A stretch of DNA of 47,728 nt from UBA11090 sp035560555 (GTDB lineage: Bacteria > Spirochaetota > Spirochaetia > Treponematales > Rectinemataceae): contig DATMZF010000051.1 of assembly GCA_035560555.1 (NCBI GenBank), positions 1 to 47,728 on the forward strand. The letters are read 5' to 3'. Positions 24,813-33,028 of this stretch are shown one piece after another; position 1 is the stretch's first letter, and each line of letters begins with the position of its first letter. A program made the position numbers and the translations under genes. The notes beneath the pieces are model-generated. The model was not told where the DNA came from. It made no database searches and saw only the letters and a program-made list of their open reading frames with translations.

Positions 24813-25718
24813 TCAGTAATATGAAGACATAGCTCTATAATCGTATTGAATCGCCGAATGGCCGGAATACTGGCCGCCGTCGGTCGTGTAGACCCTGCAG
24901 TGCCGAATAGAATTCATCGCCGTCGCGCCGATGGCATTCCCGTCGCTGTCAAAGATATCGCTTCCGCTTAAGGCTAATGTATTCTGGGAATCGGGAGCGT
25001 TCTGGAAAGAACCCGACGAGAATTTCGTCGAACTCAATCCGGTCAGCTGATTAAAAAAATGAACGGATCGACCTACATAGTCGCCGTTGGCGTCGTAGAA
25101 CCAGATCCAGCCATTTCGAACGTTGTCGCCTTTCACGGTGAAGGTGGTCAGAAGCTGTCCGCCAGAAAGCGCGAGGCTGTCGACGATTGGCCGCATGATT
25201 GCCGGGGTGGAGAAAGCGGGGTTTGAAGCTGTAGCTTCATCATCAAGACAGTAGACATAAGAATATCCTCCTGTGGATGCGGAGCCAGGCTTTCCCATTA
25301 TGAAATTATAGGTGTCATTTTCCCCGTTGGTGCGTTGTATCTTCGCGGTGAGCACGCCGATCGGCAGTTCTTTGGGGTTGGCGCCATACCAGTAGCGAAC
25401 CGATCCCCCGACGCTATTGGTGTCCGCATGGAAGTATCTATCATGATCGATCGTCCAATATGAGCCGGAATTGTCGGGCAGGTAGATCCTTACATAGTCG
25501 ATGTCGGACGCGCTGAGGTCTTCCTTGAAGAAAACCTCAAAACTATAGATGAGCGATGGTTTTACTTCGCTCCCCGCCGCCCACCGATCGCTCGCCACGT
25601 TCTCAATGTACCAGCCAACATCCTCAATCGTCACGGTTTTGGAGCCGCCGATGAGCAAGGAACAAGAGTATTGCGTGAGCAGTCCAATAAGACAGACAAC
25701 CAATGTCAATTTTTTCAC
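24813..25718 (-). CDS. Lipoprotein of unknown function
   Basis: 301 residues from GTG 25718 with GGAGG 5 bases upstream. MKKLTLVVCLIGLLTQYSC is a signal peptide with a permissive lipobox; lipidated Cys19. The mature part is strand-rich with repeated patterns of hydrophobic/aromatic residues and polar turns (SLIYSFEVFFKEDLSASDI, VRIYLPDNSGSYWTIDHD, GWIWFYDANGDYVGRSVHF), suggesting two beta-sandwich-like repeats. No enzymatic motif. Base composition is lower in GC than the housekeeping genes on its left. TATACT (25764-25769, minus) 46 bases upstream is the probable -10. Probably a surface or periplasmic spirochaetal lipoprotein. Confidence 0.78.
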   Translation of the reverse strand: MKKLTLVVCLIGLLTQYSCSLLIGGSKTVTIEDVGWYIENVASDRWAAGSEVKPSLIYSFEVFFKEDLSASDIDYVRIYLPDNSGSYWTIDHDRYFHADTNSVGGSVRYWYGANPKELPIGVLTAKIQRTNGENDTYNFIMGKPGSASTGGYSYVYCLDDEATASNPAFSTPAIMRPIVDSLALSGGQLLTTFTVKGDNVRNGWIWFYDANGDYVGRSVHFFNQLTGLSSTKFSSGSFQNAPDSQNTLALSGSDIFDSDGNAIGATAMNSIRHCRVYTTDGGQYSGHSAIQYDYRAMSSYY

Positions 25719-25942
25719 AGGAACCTCCAGTCGCGGTTTTTTATTCTATTTTTTTTCAAAAGCAGTATATTCCCCGATCGCGGCCCAAGGAAGACAAGAA
25801 TATATCTAATTATTAAAACCATAGGCTGGGCAAAGAGAATTTGGCACACAAAGGTTTAGCTGTTTCATTGTACCAAGAAAGCTGGACAAGCGAAGCTAGC
25901 TTTGCCAAGGGTATTGCACTAGACTATTGATAGCGAACTCAA

Positions 25943-25958
25943 GAAAACCTAGGTTTTC
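25943..25958. promoter_or_regulatory. Perfect 16-base palindrome upstream of HD-GYP gene
   Basis: GAAAACCTAGGTTTTC, 31 bases before the start codon, in the 271-base gap after the lipoprotein gene. Position suggests an operator; the binding protein is unknown. The rest of this gap is AT-rich with no ORF I can support. Confidence 0.6.
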
Positions 25959-25989
25959 CTGATATTCGATCGACACCGAGGTGAAGGCT

Positions 25990-28677
25990 ATGGGCAAAAC
26001 GCTGCGGATACTGAACGTCGAAGATTCGGAAGACGACGCGACGCTTATCCAATATGCTCTGAAAAAAGGCGGCTACGAGCTGGAATTCGAAAGGGTGGAG
26101 ACAGCCGCCACCCTGCAGATCGCTCTGGGGAAGAAACGTTGGGATCTCGTGCTTTCCGACTATAATCTTCCCCACTTCAGCGGCTTGCAGGCTATCGCGA
26201 TTCTGAAAAAAATGAATCTGGATCTCCCCTTCATCATCGTCTCGGGCGCCATAGGCGAGGAGACGGCGGTAGGAGCCATGAAAGCCGGAGCCCACGACTA
26301 CATCATGAAGGGGCATCTTCAGCGCCTCGTCCCGGCGGTGGAAAGGGAGCTGCTGGAAGCGAAGGTCAGGGAGGAGCACAGAATCACCCAGGAGGAACTC
26401 AAGGCCAATAAGGCGCAACTCTCCAATGCCCTGGAAATCGCTCATCTTGGCCACTGGGAATATGACGTTTCCAAGGACCTTTTCACCTTCAACGACCAAT
26501 TCTACAAGCTTTTCAGGACCACGGCGGAAAAAGTCGGGGGCTATACGATGAGATCCGGGGACTATGCCAAGCGCTTCGTGCACCCGGATGACATAGAAAT
26601 CGTCGCGCAGGAAACCAAAAACGCCATAGAAACGAAAGATCCCCATTTTAGCAGACAGATCGAACACCGCATCCTCTACGAAGACGGGACGATAGGCGAT
26701 ATCGCCGTACGCTTCTACATCATCAAGGACGAGCAAGGGATAACGCTCAAGACCTACGGCGTGAACCAGGATATCTCGGAGAGAAAAAAGGTTGAGCGTT
26801 CTCTCCAAGAAAGCGAAAGGAAATATCGCCTCATCACCGAAACTATCGCCGACGTCGTGTGGACCTGCGATCTCGATTTTATGGTTTCCTACATAAGCCC
26901 TTCCGCCGAAAAAATGTACGGCGAGCCAGTCGAGGTTCATAAAAAACGGACCAAGGAAGAGAGATTCCCTCCTGAATCTCTCCAGCTGTTGCGAACACTA
27001 TTATCCGAAGAATTCAAAAAGGATGCCGATGATTTGGTCGATAAAAACAGATCGCGGCTCATGGAAGTGCAGAGCTTCCGGGCCGACGGCACGAAATTCT
27101 GGGTGTCGATGAACGTATCCTTCCTCAGAGACGTCAACGGGAAGGTTATCGGATTGCACGGAGTATCGCGCGACATCTCCGAACGCAAACGAAACGAGGA
27201 GGAAATTCTCCGCAACGAGGCTAGGCTGGAAGGCTTGCTGCGGATCGCCCAACGCAAGGCCGCCTCGATTCAGGAACTTCTTGACTACGCCCTGGAAGAG
27301 GCGATCAAGCTGACCGACAGCAAGCTTGGCTATATCTATTTTTATGATGACATAAACAGGGAATTCACGCTCAACACATGGTCCAGGGAAGTCATGAAGG
27401 AATGCAGCGTTCGCAACGCGCCGTCGATCTACCACCTGGAAAAAACTGGTATCTGGGGCGAAGCGGTGAGGCAGGCGAAACCCATCATCCTCAATGATTT
27501 CCAGTCGCCTCATCCCCTGAAAAAGGGCTATCCCGAAGGCCATGCGCCGCTTAAAAAATATTTGACCGTTCCGATATTCTCGGGCGAGAGGATCGTGGCG
27601 GTCGCCGGCGTGGCGAATAAAGTGGAGGACTACAACAGCTCAGACGTAAGGCAATTGACTCTGCTGATGGATTCGATCTGGAGGATTCTAGAGGCGAAAC
27701 GATTAACCGAAGCCCTGCTCAAGACTGAAGGTAAATACCGGAGCATCTTCGACAACGCGCAGGAAGGCATCTTCCAGACGAACAAGGAGGGTAGATTCCT
27801 CACCGCCAACAAGGCCATGGCGACGATGGTCGGCTATACATCCCCCGAGGAACTCATCGCCAGCGTCCAAGACATAGTATCGGAAATGTATGTCGTTCCC
27901 GACGACCGATGTCGTCTATTGAGGCGGATCGACGAGCAGAATTTCGTGAAAGGATACGTCTGTCAGTATTACCGCCGGGATAGAAGCATCATTTGGGTAT
28001 CGATAGACCAGCACGCCGTACGGGACAACCAGGGGAACATCCTCCATTATGAGGGCTTCTGCGAGGATATAACCGAACGACAACAGAGCACCGAGCGTCT
28101 GCGAAAGGCCTTGGGCGCCACGGTTTCCGCCATCTCCGCCGCCGTCGAAGCCAGGGATCCCTATACGGCGGGACACCAGAGCCGGGTGGCCAACCTGGCC
28201 CAGGCCATTGGCGCGGAGATAGGTCTCTCCGCCGACCGCATCGAGGGACTTCGCCTTGCGGCATCGATCCACGATCTAGGCAAATTGTCCGTTCCGGCCG
28301 AAATTCTGACCAAGCCTAAAAAATTGCTGGACATTGAGGCCCAGCTGATAAAGATCCATTCCCAAGCGGGGTATGAAATTTTAAAAGACATCGAGTTCCC
28401 GTGGCCGATAGCGCGAATCGTCCTGGAGCATCACGAACGCATGGATGGATCGGGGTATCCAAACAACCTGGCGGGGGATCAAATACTATTGGAGTCCCGG
28501 ATCGTGGCGGTTGCCGATGTCGTTGAGTCGATGGCTACCTATCGCCCCTACCGACCGGCCTTGGGCATCGAGGTAGCCCTTGGGGAGATTGAAAAGAACA
28601 AGGGGCTTCTTTACGACAGGAAGGTCGTAGAGGGCTGCGTGCGATTGTTCCACGAAAAGGGATTCATCCTCGTTTAA
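25990..28677 (+). CDS. Response regulator with PAS, GAF and HD-GYP domains (c-di-GMP phosphodiesterase)
   Basis: 895 residues from ATG 25990 (GAGGTG 6 bases upstream; a GTG three codons earlier is less likely). Order: receiver domain (5-120) with acidic pocket NVEDSEDD, phospho-acceptor Asp57 (LSDYNLP) and Lys near 107; PAS at about 135-250 and 265-385 (both ending in D-I-S-E-R-K); GAF about 400-545; PAS about 565-675; HD-GYP 690-890. HD-GYP motifs: YTAGHQSRVANLA, SIHDLGK (His761, Asp762), HHERMDGSGYP (His814, His815, GYP 822-824), all intact, so it should cleave cyclic di-GMP. The neighbouring sensor kinase is a candidate partner. Confidence 0.94.
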   Translation: MGKTLRILNVEDSEDDATLIQYALKKGGYELEFERVETAATLQIALGKKRWDLVLSDYNLPHFSGLQAIAILKKMNLDLPFIIVSGAIGEETAVGAMKAGAHDYIMKGHLQRLVPAVERELLEAKVREEHRITQEELKANKAQLSNALEIAHLGHWEYDVSKDLFTFNDQFYKLFRTTAEKVGGYTMRSGDYAKRFVHPDDIEIVAQETKNAIETKDPHFSRQIEHRILYEDGTIGDIAVRFYIIKDEQGITLKTYGVNQDISERKKVERSLQESERKYRLITETIADVVWTCDLDFMVSYISPSAEKMYGEPVEVHKKRTKEERFPPESLQLLRTLLSEEFKKDADDLVDKNRSRLMEVQSFRADGTKFWVSMNVSFLRDVNGKVIGLHGVSRDISERKRNEEEILRNEARLEGLLRIAQRKAASIQELLDYALEEAIKLTDSKLGYIYFYDDINREFTLNTWSREVMKECSVRNAPSIYHLEKTGIWGEAVRQAKPIILNDFQSPHPLKKGYPEGHAPLKKYLTVPIFSGERIVAVAGVANKVEDYNSSDVRQLTLLMDSIWRILEAKRLTEALLKTEGKYRSIFDNAQEGIFQTNKEGRFLTANKAMATMVGYTSPEELIASVQDIVSEMYVVPDDRCRLLRRIDEQNFVKGYVCQYYRRDRSIIWVSIDQHAVRDNQGNILHYEGFCEDITERQQSTERLRKALGATVSAISAAVEARDPYTAGHQSRVANLAQAIGAEIGLSADRIEGLRLAASIHDLGKLSVPAEILTKPKKLLDIEAQLIKIHSQAGYEILKDIEFPWPIARIVLEHHERMDGSGYPNNLAGDQILLESRIVAVADVVESMATYRPYRPALGIEVALGEIEKNKGLLYDRKVVEGCVRLFHEKGFILV

Positions 28678-28760
28678 GGCGACCAACGCCGAAGCGACGC
28701 GGGAAATCCCGCGCTCAAGAAAAAGCGAATTGATCCAGATTGCCAAGTTCGAGATGAAGC

Positions 28761-29093
28761 AGGAGCTTTCCCCAACCGAGGATTGAACTGGCTGCCAAGA
28801 TCGCCCCGAATTTCCCCAAGCACCCGCTCAAAGGTCAGGCAATCCCTATATAGCCTTGTCGAACTCATCGCGTCGTGAGCGTCGCCACATCCCTCAATTC
28901 ATCCATGGGCTCGAGGATAGTGGTTGTCATCAGAGGGTGCTATTTTACCTCCTCATAATCTTCTTCCGCCAGCAAGAACCTTTTCGCATATGGCGGACAG
29001 CCTCATCGAGTGCCCCTTCGTATAGCGATCCTTGGCTTCCAGGATATCCGCCAAGGTTTCCAAGGAGGAAAGAAAGAGCCCCTTGAACCTGGC
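28761..29093 (-). pseudogene. Decayed HD-GYP gene remnant
   Basis: Two minus-strand fragments match opposite ends of an HD-GYP domain. Fragment 1 (28953-29093): LETLADILEAKDRYTKGHS followed by MRLSAICEKVL, the opening helix and the D-x-YT-x-GHS motif, then a stop. Fragment 2 (28761-28880): AHDAMSSTRLYRDCLTFE, then GEIRGDLGSQFNPRL, the closing part of the domain. The catalytic middle (HD to GYP motifs) is missing and the frame is broken. The 28678-29226 gap (about 550 bases) holds only this remnant and the kinase promoter. It differs from the intact neighbour in sequence, so it is not a recent duplicate. Confidence 0.72.
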
Positions 29094-29148
29094 GCGCGAA
29101 TGTCGAACATCGCCGCCATTCGCGAAGAGGCAGCGCAAAACACCGGCA

Positions 29149-29176
29149 TTGCGTATCCATATAAAACGGCTATACT
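29149..29176 (+). promoter_or_regulatory. Sensor kinase promoter
   Basis: TTGCGT (29149-29154), 16-base spacer, TATACT (29171-29176), 50 bases before the start codon. Confidence 0.6.
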
Positions 29177-29226
29177 TATTAGATAAAAGCATCAAGATTG
29201 GCGCTCGACTGAGGGTAAAAATAGTG

Positions 29227-30879
29227 ATGATGAAAAAAAGACCGATGCCGCTCATTCTCGCGCTTTTGGCGCTGACTTCGACGCGGCTGTATGCCATACC
29301 AAGATCCGTGCGGGTTGGGGTCTTTCAAGCGGCTCCTCTCGTGCTGATTAAGGATGACGTGCCCGACGGGCTTTTCATCGATCTTGTCGAGCATTTTTCG
29401 GATGTTCTGGGATGGAAAATCCACTACGTGAAAGGGACATGGAGCGAGTTGCTCACACTTCTGGAGAAAGGAGAAATCGACCTTTTGCCGGCCGTTGGGC
29501 TGACCGACGAAAGGCTGAAGGTTTATGACTTCAGCAGAAACCCAGTCTATATCGATAGCGGGGTATTGTTCGCCAGCAAGAAATTGACGCTGCACACGGT
29601 CTTCGACCTGGAAGGAAAACGGGTCGCGGGAGTGAAGGGAAGCATCTTCACCGAGGGCTTTTTGGAATACGTTGGGTCTTTCAACATTGAATGCAAGATG
29701 GTACTCACGGATGACAATCGCCAAGTGATGGAGGCCATATCCCGAGGCGACGCGGACGCCGGAGTATGCATCTACTCACTCGGCAATGAGTTGGCTCAGG
29801 AATACTCAATACCGATCACACCGATCAGCTTTTCTCCCATCGCCCTGGAATTTGCCGTGCCCAAAGGAAGGAACGCCGATTTGCTTTCGGGGATAGACGA
29901 GCAGATGGCGGGCATGATCGGAGATCCTCACTCTTTCTACAGCGACGCCTATAGAATATGGACGGCATCGGAAAAATCGAACAGGCTACCGATATGGCTG
30001 CTCTGGGGAAGCTTTGGGGCTATTGGGTTCGCGCTTGTCGTGGGCATCTGGAACATTTCTCTCAATCGGCAGGTAGTGGCTAAAACGAAGTATCTTCACG
30101 CCGAAATAGCCGAGCGAAAACGCGCAGAAGAAGAAGTGCGGCAGCTGAACACGGATCTAGAGAAGAGAGTCGAGGATCGAACACAACAGTTTCAGAAGGC
30201 GAACAGCGAATTGGAATCCTTCACCTATTCCATCGCCCACGACCTTCGCGCTCCCGTTCGCTCGATCAACGGCTTCGCACAGATTCTGTCGGATCGCGTA
30301 GAGGACAAGCTCGACACGGAGAGCCGATTTTTTTTGGATAGAATATCGAGCAACGTCATGAAAATGGATCAGCTCATATCGGGGATGCTGGTGCTGTCTC
30401 ATGTGACGCGAAGCGAACTCGCCAGCAGGCCGATAGATATGACATCGCTGGCCCTGGCGACATACCAGGAGATAGCCTCTACGCAAGCGCAGCAGCAATT
30501 CACTTTCCATGTCTCCCAATTGCCGCAATGCACTGGAGACCCTCTCCTGATCAAGCAAGTCTTAACCAACTTGATAAGCAATGCCATTAAGTATACGCAG
30601 CCGAAAGATGAGCGACGCATAGAGATCGAGGGGCGCATAGATCAGGACATGTGCATTTATTCGGTGAAGGATACCGGAGTCGGCTTTGACGAACAGTATT
30701 CATCGAAACTGTTCGGCATGTTTCAACGCCTGCATTCTGACACGGAATTCGAAGGAAACGGCATCGGCCTATCGATCGTCGCTCGAATCGTCAGCCGGCA
30801 CGGCGGGAAGGTATGGGCGCATGGCGAAGTGAATAAAGGCGCAATTTTTTCATTTTCCATCCCCGCCGGGAAAAGCTGA
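29227..30879 (+). CDS. Sensor histidine kinase with extracytoplasmic solute-binding domain
   Basis: 550 residues from ATG 29227 (GTG 29224 possible; GAGGG upstream). Signal peptide (PLILALLALTSTRLYA), then a periplasmic SBP_bac_3 amino-acid-binding-like domain (about 24-245: VRVGVFQAAPLVL, GEIDLLPAVGLTDER, GDADAGVCIYSLGNE), a transmembrane helix (about 257-277), a coiled coil, HisKA with phospho-acceptor His338 (YSIAHDLRAPVRS) and HATPase_c (NLISNAIKYT, DTGVGFDE, EGNGIGLSI). The kinase half resembles phytochrome-type kinases. No receiver follows; the REC-HD-GYP gene upstream could be the partner. The last 30 bases overlap the convergent MFS gene. Confidence 0.94.
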   Translation: MMKKRPMPLILALLALTSTRLYAIPRSVRVGVFQAAPLVLIKDDVPDGLFIDLVEHFSDVLGWKIHYVKGTWSELLTLLEKGEIDLLPAVGLTDERLKVYDFSRNPVYIDSGVLFASKKLTLHTVFDLEGKRVAGVKGSIFTEGFLEYVGSFNIECKMVLTDDNRQVMEAISRGDADAGVCIYSLGNELAQEYSIPITPISFSPIALEFAVPKGRNADLLSGIDEQMAGMIGDPHSFYSDAYRIWTASEKSNRLPIWLLWGSFGAIGFALVVGIWNISLNRQVVAKTKYLHAEIAERKRAEEEVRQLNTDLEKRVEDRTQQFQKANSELESFTYSIAHDLRAPVRSINGFAQILSDRVEDKLDTESRFFLDRISSNVMKMDQLISGMLVLSHVTRSELASRPIDMTSLALATYQEIASTQAQQQFTFHVSQLPQCTGDPLLIKQVLTNLISNAIKYTQPKDERRIEIEGRIDQDMCIYSVKDTGVGFDEQYSSKLFGMFQRLHSDTEFEGNGIGLSIVARIVSRHGGKVWAHGEVNKGAIFSFSIPAGKS

Positions 30880-32049
30880 ATACGAGGCCGGCTTTTTTGC
30901 CTTTTTCGGCAATCCAAAAGCGAGCATGAGCGCGGCGGCGAGCGAAAGGCCCGCCCCGAGCGCGAAGGGCAGCGCCGGCCCGAAGGCATTCCACAGTAGT
31001 CCCGCCATCACGCTCGCGGGCAGAAGCGCGATGCCGACGATCGTCGAGTGAAGACCGAGCATCGTCCCCCTCAGCTCCGCGGGCGCGATCTCGGCTATGA
31101 AAGCGCGTTCCACGCCTGCCGTCATCGCGGTGAATACGCCATACAGGGCGAAGGCCGCGATTATGGTCGCTTTGCCCGGCGCCCAGGCAAAGCCCGAATA
31201 CACGATCGCGAAGGTGACATATCCAGCGATCAAGACCCGCTTTCTTCCGACGCGATCGGACAGCCTGCCGAGTGGTATCGAGAGCAGGGATGAGACGATG
31301 TTGTACAGGAAGTACAGAAGCACCACCGACGCCGAATCAAACCCGACATTTCCGGCCCTCAGAAGCAGGAAGGTATTCGAGGAATTCCCGAGCGTGAAGA
31401 TGAAAACGACCACCAAATAGAGCTTGAGTCGTGAATCTAGATGCCTCAGGCCGCTGAAGACGTTGAGCGGCGCTCTCGATTCGCGCGGCTTGCCCGTCTC
31501 CTTTATGAACAAAAACATGAAAAGCGCCATGAGCGTGGGAACGCATGAAAACAAGAAAATCCGCTTGAACGCGAACGCCCCGTTTCCCGCCTTCATTATG
31601 AAAAAAGCCAAGAGTATCCCGGCGGCGGAACCAGCCATATCGAGCGCCTTGTGCAGGCCAAAGGAATGGCCGAGCTTGGTCGCGTCGCTGCTCTCGCTGA
31701 CGAGCACATCGCGGGGCGCCGTCCTTATGCCCTTGCCGAAACGGTCGATGACCCTCGCGGCGAGAATCCCAACCCATGAGCTGGCGAAGATGAGCGCCAT
31801 TTTGTAGACGAGCCCGGTGGAATATCCGAAGAAAGCGATGGGCTTTTTTTTCCGGTATTTATCGGTCGCGTAACCGCTGAATACTTTCAGAAGGCTCGCG
31901 AGGCTTTCGGCTATGCCCTCGATCACGCCGACAAGCGCGGGAGTCGCGCCGAAAACCGTCGTAAGGTAGAGGGGAATGAGCGGATATACCATTTCGGTGC
32001 TCAGATCGGCAAAAAAACTGACAAGACCGATCATGATCACGTTGTTCAT
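30850..32049 (-). CDS. MFS transporter
   Basis: 399 residues from ATG 32049 (AGGAG 7 bases upstream). Twelve hydrophobic segments. The loop 2-3 sequence GYATDKYRKKKP and DRFGKGIRTAPRDVL are the MFS A-motif and the signature of a bacterial MFS group annotated as drug or metal efflux; GRLSDRVGRKRV is the second-half A motif. Substrate not predictable. 30-base tail-to-tail overlap with the kinase gene. Confidence 0.92.
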   Translation of the reverse strand: MNNVIMIGLVSFFADLSTEMVYPLIPLYLTTVFGATPALVGVIEGIAESLASLLKVFSGYATDKYRKKKPIAFFGYSTGLVYKMALIFASSWVGILAARVIDRFGKGIRTAPRDVLVSESSDATKLGHSFGLHKALDMAGSAAGILLAFFIMKAGNGAFAFKRIFLFSCVPTLMALFMFLFIKETGKPRESRAPLNVFSGLRHLDSRLKLYLVVVFIFTLGNSSNTFLLLRAGNVGFDSASVVLLYFLYNIVSSLLSIPLGRLSDRVGRKRVLIAGYVTFAIVYSGFAWAPGKATIIAAFALYGVFTAMTAGVERAFIAEIAPAELRGTMLGLHSTIVGIALLPASVMAGLLWNAFGPALPFALGAGLSLAAALMLAFGLPKKAKKPASYSAFPGGDGK

Positions 32050-32066
32050 ATTTTCTCCTGGCGCCA

Positions 32067-32095
32067 ATGATAGCGCCGACAACGTAATTAATCAA
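32067..32095 (-). promoter_or_regulatory. MFS gene promoter
   Basis: Minus strand TTGATT (32090-32095), 17-base spacer, TATCAT (32067-32072). Just upstream lies CAACA-CC-TGTTG, a small inverted repeat. Confidence 0.7.
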
Positions 32096-32139
32096 CAGGT
32101 GTTGCATATTTCCAGAAGGGTTCCAACTCAATTACAAAC

Positions 32140-32910
32140 CTAGATCAGTCTCTCCGGCATTGAGTATACGATTGGCGACGGCGAACTTATCCTTCCAACC
32201 AACGTCAGGCCCATATCGATGGCCAGCGCGAAGGCCGCTGATGTCGGAATGCTCCGAGAAACCACCACGGGAATGCCGGCCGTCGCCGCCTTGGCGGCCA
32301 TATCGGCGGCGATGCGTCCCGAGCTTATGAGACAGCTTTGGGAAAAATCGGCTTTTTCGCGAAGCCCCCGGCCGATGGCCTTATCGACCGCGTTGTGTCT
32401 TCCCACGTCCTCAAATGCGAAAACCTGCCCATCATCGAGGACGAGAGCGGCGCAGTGCATGCCGCCAGTCATCCGGTACAGCTTGGCCTGTTCGAACATC
32501 TCCCGCGCCCAATCGCGCAAGCGCGCCAGGGGGAAGAGCCGCCCGACGGGAAGCCTGACTCGGCCATCGCGCTGAAAAGAAGACGCCGGGCTCGCGCCGC
32601 AGGCCGATGAGATGACCACATTGCCCGACGCGGGGGCAATATCATGGGTACACTTGATATTGACGCGCGAATTGTCGGGGCATATCCATAGACTCAGAAC
32701 CTCGTCCATGGAAAGGATGTATCCTCCGCAAAAAAGGTGTCCCAAGGCCAGGACCTCCAGGTCGTAGGGGCTGCACATCAGCGTGACGACGGCTTTTCCG
32801 TTCACTTCGACGGCGACCGCCTGCTCCGGAGCCAAGAGGCGATTTCTGGAATCGGGAAACGAATCGATGCCAGAAGTCGATGAAACGTCCATATAGCGGC
32901 TTGCGTCCAT
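32140..32910 (-). CDS. fdhD: FdhD-family formate dehydrogenase sulfurtransferase, CxxC replaced by CGAS
   Basis: 256 residues from ATG 32910 (GGGAGG 9 bases upstream). FdhD shuttles sulfur from IscS to the molybdenum cofactor of formate dehydrogenases. Family motifs: LMCSPYDLEVLALGHLF, MTGGMHCAALVL, EDVGRHNAVDKAIG, SSGRIAADMAAKAA, SRSIPTSAAFALA. The sulfur-transfer segment is Cys104-Gly-Ala-Ser107; E. coli FdhD has two cysteines (C-x-x-C) there. No formate dehydrogenase is in the window. TATACT (32940-32945, minus) is the likely -10. Confidence 0.9.
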   Translation of the reverse strand: MDASRYMDVSSTSGIDSFPDSRNRLLAPEQAVAVEVNGKAVVTLMCSPYDLEVLALGHLFCGGYILSMDEVLSLWICPDNSRVNIKCTHDIAPASGNVVISSACGASPASSFQRDGRVRLPVGRLFPLARLRDWAREMFEQAKLYRMTGGMHCAALVLDDGQVFAFEDVGRHNAVDKAIGRGLREKADFSQSCLISSGRIAADMAAKAATAGIPVVVSRSIPTSAAFALAIDMGLTLVGRISSPSPIVYSMPERLI

Positions 32911-33028
32911 TCGGCAATCCTCCCTGTGTCGCGAGGTATAGTATAGCCTCCCTGGATGAGGCCGAACAGTTCTCTCCAAAGTGTCGCGAAGCCTTGACGG
33001 AGCTATGACGCAAGGAAGACGCTCCGCC

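Noticed and set aside
25939..26940. Minus-strand 333-codon frame inside the response regulator gene
   Set aside because: Antisense shadow; plus strand carries intact receiver and PAS domains.
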